From Eublepharis macularius (lineage: Eukaryota; Chordata; Lepidosauria; Squamata; Eublepharidae), in NCBI RefSeq assembly GCF_028583425.1, contig NC_072795.1, positions 74,786,001 through 74,850,000 of the forward strand: a DNA stretch of 64,000 nucleotides, given 5' to 3'. Below are positions 26,790-38,106 of this stretch, piece after piece (the first letter of the stretch is position 1; each line of letters starts with the position of its first letter). The notes below the pieces were generated by a model. It did not search any database. It worked only from the letters and a program-made list of their open reading frames with translations, and was not told where the DNA came from. The position numbers were made by a program, and so were the translations under genes.

Positions 26790-27345
26790 TTTCCTGGAGC
26801 TACCTGCACATTTGACATAGTAGACCATGCCATCCTACTGAGGCATGTGGAGGAAGAAGTGGGTATCAAGACTAGTTTAAATTGTTTCTCATGGAACGGA
26901 CTTAAGTCAGTGTCAGAGACCAGCTATCTGCAGAATGGAAATTATCTTGTGGGTTCCACAGGGTGCAATATTATCCCCTGTGTTATTCAACCTCTATGCA
27001 AAGCCTTTGGGATAACTCATTCATAGCTATGGAACTGGATGCCATCAATATGCAGATGACACTCAAATCTATATCTTGCTATCCAAACCACCACACGATG
27101 TGGTAGAAATCTTGGGTCACTGTCTGACAGCTTTGGTCAAATGGATGAAAGCAAACAAATTGAAATTAAATCCAGAAAAGGCAAAAATGATGCTAACTGG
27201 GAAGGCAGAGACCTTGAAGTTTATACTCCCCACTTTTGGTGGAGTTTGTCTGACCACTGCATACTCAGGACTGCTTTCAGGCAATAGTTATTGCTTCAAT
27301 CAGCTGAAGGATTTAGGAGTGAGCTAGTTAGGTCCTTAAAAGTTC
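26790..27345 (+). pseudogene. L2-like LINE reverse transcriptase remnant
   Basis: Spread over broken frames are the RT blocks 'FD.VDHAILLRH', 'PQGAILSPVLFNLYAKPLG', 'HQYADDTQIYI' and 'LVKWMKANKLKLNPEKAKMML'. The catalytic YADD is kept at 27049-27060. Frameshifts and stops separate the blocks, so it encodes no working enzyme. The block order and wording fit the L2/CR1 side of LINEs. The 5' and 3' ends are missing. Confidence 0.75.
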
Positions 27346-27529
27346 AGCTGAGATAAGATTTATGATTGTCAAATTCATTTTTCTTTTCTTCGTACAGAAT
27401 TTCTGTTAATTTGTGTGCCAACTTTTAAATTGCTCTCCTCTGCTCCATGCTAGCCAGAACTCTCTGGGAGTCTTGTGTTCAGTTCTGGCTGTGACACACT
27501 GCAAAAGTTGAGCAAATTGGTGCCGGGAT

Positions 27530-27950
27530 GGAGAGATCATGCAGGTGCCTGCTCACCTCTGCGGCCTCCTCCAGCACCGGAATGGAGAGATCATGCGGGT
27601 GATCGATCGCCGTCGCAGCCTCCTCCAGCACCCGGCGCTGGGATGGGGAGATCACGCAGTTGCCCGCCCCGCTCGCCGCCACGGCCTCCTCCTGCACCCG
27701 GTGCTGGGGTGGGGAGAGCACACGGTTGCCCGCCCTGCTCGCCGCTGCAGCCTCCTCCTGCTCCCTGAGCCGGCATGAGGAGATCACGCAGTTGCCTGCC
27801 CTGCTCGCTACTGCAGCCTCCTCCAGCACCCGGTGCCGGGACGGGGAGATTGTGCGGTTGCCCACCCCGCTCGCTGCCAGGGCCTCCTCCTGCACTTGGC
27901 GCTGGGACAGGGAGACTGTGCAGGCACCCACCCACCAACCCACCTACTAT
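27530..27950. repeat. GC-rich minisatellite, about 66-bp period
   Basis: Seven variants of one unit start near 27533, 27586, 27647, 27714, 27779, 27846 and 27911. They share GGAGATCACGCAGTTGCC, GCCTCCTCC and CACCCGG.GCTGGG. Most spacings are near 66 bp, a multiple of three, so frames stay open on both strands (for example 27479-27943 minus and 27660-28208 plus). Those frames are products of the repeat, with no known domain. CpG is frequent compared with the flanks. Confidence 0.8.
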
Positions 27951-28209
27951 GGCAGCCACTGTGGCTGCAGTCACCTCCACCTCCTCCAGCTCTCGGCCCC
28001 GGAGAGGCTGTTGGGCGGGCCTGGAGGAGGGGCAGCTCGGCCATCCGCCCGCCATTGCCTCCTCCTCTGGCTCCCAGCAGCAGGACTGAGAGACTGCTCA
28101 GTGGGCATGGAGGAGAGGGAATTCCTTGGTGCCAGGGCCAGAGCTACACCAGGCCCTCCAGGTGGGCCTGCTGTCTGCTGCACTTCTCAGCTGTGCGCTG
28201 AGTGGTGAA

Positions 28210-29389
28210 AATCCATGTGCAATTGCACACAAGCACACATTAGCGAGAACTGTGTGTGTGTGTGGGGGGGATATTCACCATGGGAACAAGGACAGGAAAA
28301 ATGGCTGTCCTGTGGGTGGGACTAGGAAAATATGAACTTTCTCTTCCTACATGACAGCCATCCAAGCTTTGCTGTGATATTTCTCAAAATTTCACAGCAA
28401 GCAGGTTTAGGAAAGATCAGAGAAAAACAAGGGAAAGTTCAGGAGCTGCACTAATGCACCACAATGTTGTAGGGATAAATGAGGGAAAATATACTATCCA
28501 ACAGCAAAGAACTTGTGGCAAATAATCAAAATGTATTTAAAAAATGAAAGCTTTTCAGCATTCCAAAAAGACCTTATGTGCTGTACAGATAGCCCCTTTG
28601 GGACTAGGTATCCTAAAACTCCATGGTCCCTCCCCTTTTAGAAGTTATCTTCAACTGATTTCATAAAATGGCACAATATTTACATGTTTTTGATATTTCA
28701 TTTTAAAAAATGGTTTTAGAAATTGCCACTTTCTTCCATTTTTAATCTGGGGAATATTGACACTTTCTTAATTTTCCTTTTCAGAAAGATCGTGCCTGTA
28801 AGGTGCTACCTTTTATTGGAAAAACAATGCAATGCTTCGGGTTTAAAAATGCTTGTACTCCAGGAGAAATGAGAGCTTTACGCTCTCATGAGAAACCAAT
28901 GTGTTATCTTAACAATATCAGCTCAAACAGAAATATTATACTAGTTTGTGCCTCCCCCCCTTAATTCCTCTGTACAAATTGGTTACAGTGATTTAAATGA
29001 GAGGGATTGGACTGGTTTGTTCAGTTTGGGCTACCGAGCCCACAGGATTCTTTTTCTGTCTTCAGCAGTGCTGCTGTCTCTGTGCTTGTCAGTACAACCA
29101 GGCCCGTATATGTGACCCAACTTAATTTTAGCCTTTGCAGTGACAATGGTATGAGATCTTGTCTACATCTAGTAGTTGGGAAGAGGTGGAAAGAAAGCAC
29201 ATACTTTCTGGTGATCACCTCTAAATAAGCTAAGTGCCATTCTATAAGTAGATTTATACGACTCTCTTTTTATCTGCAAAATGACCTTCTGCAGTCACCT
29301 CTCAGTGACAAAAAAAATGGGACTTTTAAGGAGTTCATTCAGCCAACTACCGCACAATTCTGAATCTTCCATTTATGGGTAATTGAGAT
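28210..29389. other. Intergenic region
   Basis: A (TG)n tract of about 7 units lies at 28247-28262. I see nothing else I can name. Confidence 0.5.
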
Positions 29390-30900
29390 GGCGGTGGCTG
29401 AGTAACCAGGTATTCGTGGAGGATTCCTCTATCCTGGACCCATTCCAGTCAGGTATCCGCCCTGGCCATGGGATGGAGACAGCATTGGTCGCCCTCACAG
29501 ATGATCTGCATTAGTACCTGGATTGAGGAGAGTTGGTGCTGCTATTATTGGATCTTACAGTGGTGTTCAACACAGTCGACCATAATCGTTTGACTCACTG
29601 CCTCACTGCCATGGGGATATGTGAGACACCCTTACAGTGGCTGGGCTCCTTTTTCCATAGTCGTGGATAGAATGGAACTGATGTTGGCATGCCATTCGTT
29701 AGTGTGTGGCGTCTCTCAGGAGGCGATTCTTTCCCCAATGTTATTTAACATCTACATGTGCCCTCTCGCCCAGGTGATCCATAGTTTTGAATTGGGTTGC
29801 CACCAGTACGCTGTTGACACTCAGCTATATCTGTTGATGAATGGCCATCTGCATATTGTGCCAGATACCCTGGCCAGGGGCCTAGACACTGTGGCTGTAT
29901 GGTTGAGACAGAGACACCTGAAGTTTAACCCTCTGAAAACAGGTCCTGCATCTGGCTCATGGGACGCTGAGGTTGGGGATCCGGCTACCAACCCTTGACA
30001 GAGTGCAGTTAGTGTCTATGTCAATGGTGAAGAGCCTGGGCATGATAATGGATGCCACGCTTTTAATGGAGGCCCAGGTTACAGCAGTTGCAAGGTATGC
30101 CTTTTTCTGTCTTCTGGCAGGTCTGGCAACTAGCATCCTATCCCTCTTCCCAGGACCTGGCATCAGTGATCCATGCAACAGTCACCTCCAGGCTGGACTA
30201 CTGTAACTCGCTATACACAGAGCTACCCTTGGGTCTGATCCGGAAATTGCAACTGGTCCAGAATGTGGTGGCAAGTGTCCTTTCAGGGACACTATTCAGG
30301 GCTCATATTCATCCAGTGCGGTGCCAGCTGCACTGGCTCCCAATGGAGCTCCGGGTCCAGTTAAAGGTTTTGGTTCTGGTATTTAAAGCCCTTAATGTAC
30401 TGGGACTGGCATTACCTGTGCGAATGCCTCCCCCAAATACCCAAAGGGCTCTACCCTCTGTGGATAACCAGCTACTGGTTGTCCCGGGTTCAAAGGACAT
30501 TTGCCTTGCCTCAACCAGGGCCAGAGCCTTCTCAGCTCTGGCTCCAGCATGGTGGAATGCGGTCCCGTTGGAGATCTGGGCCCTATGGGATCTGTTGCAG
30601 TCCCACAAGGCCTGTAAGACGGAGGTGTTCTGCTGGGCCATTGGTTGAGGTGTTGGCAACCATCTTTCCTGACTGCCATGCCCGATACTCTGCTACCCTG
30701 GATGCTTATATTTTGGTTTACAACCAATAGCTTTTTGCAGGCTTTTAGGTCTATATAGCAGATGCCTTGTGTTGCTGATTTTATATGTACAGTTTTTCTG
30801 CATTTTAGTCTGTTTTAATCTATATGATTTTATTGTTGTGACCTGCGCTGAGCCTGCTAATGGAAGAATTGGATATAAATATGATTAAATAAATAAATAC
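29390..30900 (+). pseudogene. L2-like LINE, ORF2 3' half with intact tail
   Basis: The blocks run in order: 'AFNTVDH'-like (about 29565-29585), 'ILSPMLFNIYM.PLAQVIHSFELGCHQYAVDTQLYLL' (29730-29835), 'WLRQRHLKFNPLKT', 'SRLDYCNSLYTELPLGLIRKLQLVQN', 'LHWLPMELRVQLKVLVLVFKALN' and 'LASTRARAFSALAPAWWNAVPLE'. At 29807-29818 the catalytic YADD has become YAVD, which removes one of the two metal-binding aspartates. At least two frameshifts (between 29998 and 30100) break the frame. It ends at 30850-30900 with GATATAAATATGATTAAATAAATAAAT, the expected LINE 3' tail. Confidence 0.85.
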
Positions 30901-31431
30901 ATGGTGTTTCAATGCTTATAACTATGAATATGGAAGGTCTTGACTTTCCAATTTTAGGGGTACTTTCCCTAAAAAAAAGCTAATAAATTTAGAAATGCTA
31001 CATTTTCAGATGAAGGGCAGTTGGTGAGAAGCAACCACAAAAGAATATGTAGCCCAAACAAGGAATCTAGTAACTAAAAAACCCATATTAGACACAGTGA
31101 CCTGGATCCAAAAATCTTAAGTGCTCAAGAAAGGACTTGAGTTTCCATGCTAGGGAGAACCGCTACTCCCTCCTGCTACGATCCTTTCCTCCACTGTGTT
31201 GGGTACCACTCCTCAACCCTTTAGAGTAGCTTTTGGGAGGATATGTAGCAGGACATTGTAGCAGAAAAGAGAAATAATGGAAACCTCTCATTTATGCAAG
31301 TGTGCTGTCTGCTTGTGTACAGGGATTGTTGGATCCAAGACAGTATTTTGGAGATTTAGCCATTTACTACTGTGCACTGCTGGGGCTCTCCCATGGTTGG
31401 TTGTAGCAGGAGAAAGAGGTCAGTGCAAAGT

Positions 31432-32412
31432 GCAGAGGCCTCATTTGGAGGGGGAGCCCACCGGAACACCACTGGCAGTTCCCCCAAGTCAAGTGGCCCC
31501 GCCCATTTGATTTTAGGACCTTTTGGGCTGTTTAGGCCTAAATTGGGGGCAAAATGGCCCAGATTGGGTCGGTGCTGGGTGGGGGAAACCTCCCCCGCCC
31601 AGCAACGATCCAGTCCCAGCTGTTTCGGCCCTAATCTGGGATGAAACAGGCCCCAAATAGCCATTTGGGGCCTGTTTTGGCTCGGACTGGGAACAAAACA
31701 GCCCAGATTGGGTCAGTGCCAGGCGGGGGAAGCATCCCCCACCCGGCACCGAGCTGGTCCTGGCCGTTTCGGCCCCGATCCAGGCCGAAATGGGCCTAAA
31801 ATGGCCATTTTGGCCTGGATCGGGGCCGAAATGGCATGGCTCAGGGCTGAAACAGCCTGGATCAGGTCGGTGCCAGGTGGGGGAAGAATCCCCCACCAGG
31901 CACCGACCTAGTCCTGGCTGTTTTGGCCACAATTTGGCCCCAAACGGGCCCAAAATGGCCATTTTTGTGTGTTTCGACCCTGATTGGGTCGGAACGGCCA
32001 GGATCAGGTCAGTGCCAGGCTGAGGAGGCTTCCCCTGCCTGGCACTGACCCAACCCAGGCTGTTTCAGTCCTGATCTGGGCCAAACAGGGTCCAAACTGC
32101 CATTTTTGGCTATTTGGGGCCCATTTTGGCCAGGATCAGGTTCGAAACAGCCAGGATTGGGTCTGTGCCAGGGGAGACCCCTCCCCTGCCCAGCACTGAC
32201 CCAATCTGGGCCATTTTGGGTCTGAAAATGGGCTGTTTCGGACAGAATTGGGGCCAAAACGGCCCTGATTGGGCCACTGCCAGGTGGGAGAACACTCCCC
32301 TGTCTGGCAGCAGCCAAATCCCGGCCATTTCGGCCTGATCAAGGGGTGTGGCATATGCTAATGAGTTGTGCTAATGAGTTCCTGCAGCTCTTTTTCTACG
32401 AAATGACCCCTG
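31432..32412 (-). mobile_element. DNA-transposon shell filled with hairpin minisatellite
   Basis: The ends match, in reverse, those of the element at 62706-63396. The left side reads CTCATTTGGAGGGGGAGCCCACCGGAACACC-like, and the right side reads GCATATGCTAATGAGTTGTGC..CTTTTTCTACGAAATGACCCCTG. The left terminus is slightly damaged (CAGAGGCCTCATTT in place of CAGGGCTCATTT), and no target duplication is visible. The interior is unrelated to that of the 62.7-kb copy and is a tandem array (31560-32330). No transposase is encoded. Confidence 0.7.
31560..32330. repeat. Tandem array of about six hairpin-bearing units
   Basis: Units begin near 31568, 31708, 31865, 32006, 32160 and 32272 with 'GGTC.GTGCCAGG.GGGGGA'. 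Each holds an inverted pair. At 31862-31907 the arms are complementary at about 20 of 21 positions around the loop AGAA. Between hairpins are purine/GC blocks of 'GGCCGTTTCGGCCC' and 'AAAATGGCCATTTT' type, also palindromic. Spacing varies from 112 to 157 bp. Frames that run through the array are not genes. Confidence 0.8.
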
Positions 32413-35400
32413 GTTGTATCCTACTAATTCAGTCCACAGAAAGAGCCAGAGTGAAGCTTTCTTTGAATGAAGGCATCACATTTAGCTGAGGTGCAGTGGT
32501 AGCATTCAACATAGTGTTCTGAATTCCAGCACACTTTGCCACACTGAGAAGTCTATTTCCCAGCAAAGTGGTTTAGAATACTTATTATAAGAGCTGTAGG
32601 AGTTGAAAACCCATGCATAGGAAGCAAAGTCTCTTCACTTTGGAGTGTCAGCTGTTCCTCAGTTTCCTTCACTTGCAGTACTAGAAACAAGTATACAATC
32701 AGCACCTGCTGGAGAGCAAATATTTTCCTTGCTTACTGACAAAATGATGATAGTTTCCAAGGATATACTTCTGCTTTATCCCATTAAATTAAGATCTGTT
32801 GGACAAGTGGAGAGTTATCCTTTGTGTTCCCTTCTTAAAGGTCGCACGAGGAGAGTGACCCTTAGTCATCTGAATTTCCTGGAAACGATAATCTCTTTCA
32901 ACTGCATTCTTAATAATGGGTATTTGTGAAAAGACTCACTGATGTCAGTAGGCCCATGTGCCAGTGAGCATAGAATTGTCATCATATTTGAGAGAACAGA
33001 GAACGGGAACATCCAGTTAACGAATTGGGCTCCATAGTTCTATTACAAATGTGTTTCACAGATTTATTATAAGCAATAATTTTAGAGAGAGACCTTTATA
33101 TTTCCTTCTGCATTTGATCTAATTTTGCAACTCCAAAGAAGAGGCATTAAATGGACACGCAAAGGATGATGGGGAGAACAATGGAAGAAGGCAATCTCCT
33201 TCTCCCGCCCATTTAAAGCCTAAGAAAATGTGACTAGTAAGCCAGCAACACTTTGTTCACATAATATAGGAACAAAATTTTCTCTTCAGGAAATGTTTAT
33301 CAATATGAAATATTTCTAAAATGGAAATAAAATGCTGAATGAGGCATTTCTATAATAACAGTTGGACTGTTTATTTTGGCAAACTGTAGACTTCCTGACT
33401 CAAAGCCCAGCCTTACAGCAACCCTCAAAACAATTTCAGGTTGACTTTTTACCACTGATATTCAAATACGTTTCTCTGGAAAGGTATGGCATTTCTCTGT
33501 CTACAGAATTTTTATGAGACTATGATATAAATACCTATTTGAGAACACTCTAGGATGCTGGATCTGCTGTTTCAAGGAGGCTGGATTGGAAAACCTGATG
33601 TAGTAACTTCGACCCAGACATGAGGGGCTGCACTATAGCAATGGAGCTTCTGCTCCCATGTCACATAAATTGTTCCTCCTAGTCTGTGTGCAACTCTGCT
33701 ACAGCATCCTTTTCAAAGCAATGGGGTGGGTGGGGGGGCAACCTGCACATGCAACATGCATCCCCCCCCACACACACACACCTGGGGGCTGCATCTGGGT
33801 GACTCTGGATTGTGGTGTATGAGTTTCAGCTGTCCAAGAAGAACTCATCTGCATAGGAAATTTATATACGCTAACAAGGGCAGTGGATGTTTCCTTAGCA
33901 AGATTTAATTTGTCTCAATAGCATGGCCAGCTGCTGTGCGATAAAACAAAGAATAAAGTTTAGCATTATATAGTGTCCAAAGCTCATGCTCTCAGTAATC
34001 CCTACATCACCCTTATCAGGTAAACCAGTAGTACTATCTTCTTATTGTGGAAAAGGAGTTCAGGTTGAGCGAGAGTGGGTTGCCTCCAGCTCGCAGGCCT
34101 TCCAGTCTGTTCATGGGTGAGATTTGGCTTTCTGGCTTGTGATCTCAGCTATCCACTATGCTGCGTGGGCTCTTAGGGAATGCTCCTCTTACAGGCATTA
34201 CCCCCACCCCACCCAAGGAACCCAGGCCTGGTGTTTTACAGCTGTAGAATGGACACCAAGGCAACCCAAAACTGCTCTGCCTGGCTTGCAACTGTTGGGT
34301 CTGATCCTGCTCACAAATACACAGAAGTGTGGCTACTTACAAACCTGTACAAACAGGAATGCTGCACGAGTCCAGGACTAGTTGCTGTTTGTGCCACTGT
34401 AGCTCAGAATGAGTTTCTAGCATCCGCCTGCAAAACTGCTTTAGAAAAATAGTGAGATTCTTTAATTGTGATTATGGTTCATTTCTGTGTACGTTTCCAT
34501 GAATAATTTCATCATTCTTGGATCCACAGTGGTTACTGGAGATGCTTTATCATCATATTTCTTTCTTATGAGGAAAAAAAAAGTTTCTTATTACTGCTGA
34601 TTTCATTAACCTGCCATCTCTCTTTAGCTATAAACCACTTGGGGGTATAGATGGTATCTCTCTGTGTGTATTTAGGATGCCAAATCACCTGGGCGTTAAT
34701 CTTGGATCAGGCATCTTTATTGCTTCTTCAAATGCTGTAGCCTTTCAAAGCTTTTTAATATACTCATGAATTTCAGAACCAACGTCCTTTGCTCTGATGA
34801 TATCAAGTTTGCCCAGTGCTCACTGCCTGCTCTTCAAAAATCTGACACTTCACATTGTTACATCCCTATCACGAGATCCTCAGTAAGGAACAATCAGTTG
34901 CAGATGGACATAGACTTGCTGCTTTCAGCCTGCAGTGTAATTAGTGGAAAATATCTAATCTGAACCATGGTAGGTTTAATTGCAGTGAATGGATTCTACC
35001 AGTAGGTGTCGTTGCACCCTTGCACTCTCCATTCTCAGCAGCACAAGTCATTTTTGTTCAAGCACACACATTGACAGTAACAATCACACAAGGGGATTTT
35101 ACTTTTACAACGTATTTTTCCTACCATGTAATACGTGGATGGCTAGTGTTCTAACTACAAGATTCCTATGTAGGTTGTCAAGATTCCTACAACTACAAGA
35201 TTCCTATGTAGACTTGTCAATATGCAGGAAACTTCAGAATTCTGAAGTTAAGACTTACAACTCAATTAAAAACCTGAAAAAGACTATGAAAGACAGCATA
35301 TAAGGAGCATGACTGTGAGGTAATTAACCAAACATAACAGATAGAAAATGCCTCAGAAATGACTAATTTAACTTTTACGGTTTGTACCACCGGAAGAGAC

Positions 35401-37229
35401 AGTACTTTGGGAGGCTATTTATTTATTTAGAATATTTCTGGGCCACCTCTTCAGAGTCCTGCTTGAGGCAGGTTACAATAAAAACGACAGCTGCAAGATG
35501 CATTTGGAAACCACATTGAATACCCAACTTACCTGAAAAGCAGATTAGATCCCCCCCCCTCGTGCCATCAAGAAAAAGGGTCCACCATAAATTCACACGT
35601 AAGTTACCGTTATGTACAGTAATAAAACACCTTCATGTATAACCTTTTTTAAGGGGGGCTGTTTTACATTCAGGCTCATCTTCCTTCCTCATCTGTCACA
35701 CATTTGCCTTGCTCTTCCTCCAAGGAGTCCAGGTATGTGTAGGTAGATCTCCTCTCTTCCATTTTATCCTTACAGCAGACACTGAACACACATCCATCTA
35801 GCTCAGTACTGATCTACTCTAACTCTCCAGGGTCTCAGGCAGAGAAATGTCTTCTACAACACTGTTCCTTGGGGCCCTTAAACTAAAGAGTGACCTTGAG
35901 ACCCTCTGCAGGGAAACCACTAAGCCACATTCACTGTGTGACCACCATTTACATATGGAAACTTCTGTATATGTTTGAAGGGAATCTACCCATATAACTT
36001 TGCTTAGGGGTTCACCTAATCCATCCCATCATCTTGACACCTCCTTCAGTTTTAGCTCTGCTGCTCAGGGCGCAGGTCGGAAACTTTCACATTCTTCCTT
36101 CTTTTGCTGAGCAAGTATTTAATGCCAGCAATGTGCTAGGTACTGCACAGGATGGAGAAAAGTCACAATCTTCCTTCAGAACATTTATAATTTGTAATAA
36201 ACAAGCAGGCTGGGGACAGAGGTAGGTGAGGATGAATATACTCAAGTTTTACCATAGCTATTGCATTTACTCAGCATTTATAATCTGCCCATTGGGAACT
36301 AAGACTGAACTGGAGGTGTGGGTCCAAAGCATATCCAAAACCGAGACAGCTGCTGAACCTATGTACAACTCATTTGCATAAGGGACACATAATACCCACA
36401 CTGCAATTTAAAACTGGCTGCTTTCTCGCTGAAATGCATTCTTCGTGCTGTTTATGAACACACATTTGTCTTTTTACTCACAATTGCATCTGACCTCACC
36501 CACAGCTCTCTCATGGCTCACTGAGGGGAAACTAAACTTGCTTCAGCCTTAGCTCCCACCGTAATTTTTAAAATCTCAGGTCCTCCATTGTAAGGTTACA
36601 GAAAATGTACTTTCTGTTTACTCCCCAGAATATCTGTTCTGCTTAGTAATAGAAGTGGGCAGGTGCAAATGAACGGGCTTATAAAGAGTGCCTACAAACC
36701 ACTGACTTGGAATACTGGCAAGACAGTAGATCAGTTTTAAATCATTGTTCCTACCATCTATGAGCACATTGCTTGGACCAGGCAATCAGAACAGCTGCAT
36801 GTAATGCTGGGGGTGGTAAGCAGCACTTTGGCTACCTAGGAATCTATCAGTGGTTCACAGGGTTACAGGATCTGAATATAGTTTGACTGCTCCAAGAGAC
36901 ATCAGGCTTATAGATCACAAGCAACAAGACAGAGAGAAAAATTAATAATTTAAATATTTGAAATACGTAGCTCCCTGTAATAGAATAATCTTCTGGGGAA
37001 GATAACATTTCTTTAAAGTAAAATTCTGAAAACTAGGTACTGTAAGCCACTGGCAAAAAAAATTCTGTCTATCCCCTTGCATGCCTCTGGATGTGAGTGT
37101 TTAGAATTCACCAATCAACCTAGTTAAATTGCCAAAATAGTGGTGAGGTTACATTTTCAAAGAGAAAGCTGATTGGGGAATAATTTCCACTGTTCATCAT
37201 CACCATGTCTCCTTTCTGTATACATTTTA
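32413..37229. other. Intergenic region
   Basis: No gene is supported. A 21-bp direct repeat (35153-35173 and 35191-35211) and an antisense LINE-tail-like stretch near 35415-35490 (TATTTATTTA...GGCAGGTTACAATAAAA) are present. A C-rich/CA tract lies near 33763-33782. The rest is unassigned. Confidence 0.5.
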
Positions 37230-37244
37230 AAAATATATATATTG

Positions 37245-38106
37245 TTCAAAATTGGTGCAAAATGCTGCAGCTTGACTGTTAGCAGGAGTGAACAGGAGCA
37301 TGAATATCACTCCCATCCTGCAGTCACTCCACTGGCTACCTATCAGTCACCGTGCTCAATTCAAGGTATTGGTTATCACATACAAAGCTCTTCATGGCTT
37401 TGGTCTGGCATACCTACGGGACCACGTCCCTCCCTATGCTCCTCCACGGCAGCTTTGCTCATCTGAGCAGGGGCTCCTGCAGGTGCCACCCTGCACATGG
37501 GCGAAATCAACAACCCCTACGCCATGGAATGGCCTGCCCAAGAAGGTCAGGAGAGCCCCCACTCTCCTGGCTTTCTGCAAACGATACAAAACTGAATTAT
37601 TCAAAAAGGCTTTTTACTCAGACAGGAGGGCTGCATTGTAGGGAGGGGGTCTCAGATGCTTCGCTAATAATTTAGGTCTTTACCACTATGTTGCCTTACA
37701 TATTATCTGCTGCTTTAAATATGTACTCCTATATACTACCTTTGCTTCATGTTGTCTAATGTCAGTCCTAGAATTCATTATGTTCTGTTTCCGCATTTCT
37801 TCAACTCCGTATTGAATCCTTGTTAATGCTATATCAAAAAGAGTCCAGTAGCACCTTTAAGACTAACCAATTTTATTATAAAATTAGTTAGTCTTAAAGG
37901 TGCTACTGGACTCTTTTTGATTTTGTTAATGCTATGTCTTTGTTAACTTCTATTTATTTATCCTATGACATTGTTTATGGAAATGTTCTTGACATTGTAT
38001 GGAAATGCCTGCCCTTGTCCTTGCCACTGATTGTACTAATCTCACACTATGTAATCTGCCTTGAGTCCCAGTGAGAAAGGCGGACTATAAATGACATAAA
38101 TAAATA
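37245..38106 (+). pseudogene. L2-like LINE 3' end, interrupted by a foldback insertion
   Basis: The C-terminal LINE blocks are 'KLVQNAAA' (near 37249), 'ITPILQSLHWLPISHRAQFKVLVITYKALHG', 'AYLRDHVPPYAPPRQL' and 'KRYKTELFKKAF' (frame 37288-37641, stop at 37639-37641). The long 3' UTR ends at 38106 with AGAAAGGCGGACTATAAATGACATAAATAAAT. A stop replaces one conserved position near the start, and the 5' part is absent. The 3' UTR is split at 37833-37922 by a later 90-bp insertion, which dates the LINE as the older element. Confidence 0.85.
37833..37922. mobile_element. 90-bp foldback insertion with 13-bp TSD
   Basis: This is an almost perfect palindrome: an arm ending in AGTCCAGTAGCACCTTTAAG and its complement flank an A/T-only centre. 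It is bordered by the 13-bp duplication TTGTTAATGCTAT at 37820-37832 and 37923-37935. The same arm sequence occurs at 40.5 and 49.3 kb. Foldback form plus a TSD of this length fit a Penelope-like terminal fragment. Confidence 0.75.

Noticed and set aside
27479..28208. Open frames of 154 and 182 codons in several phases
   Set aside because: They are produced by a minisatellite with a period near 66 bp. Every frame is low-complexity and no start context or splice structure supports a gene.
31356..32354. Repetitive frames on both strands
   Set aside because: They translate the hairpin tandem array, so the repeated peptide wording follows the DNA repeat.
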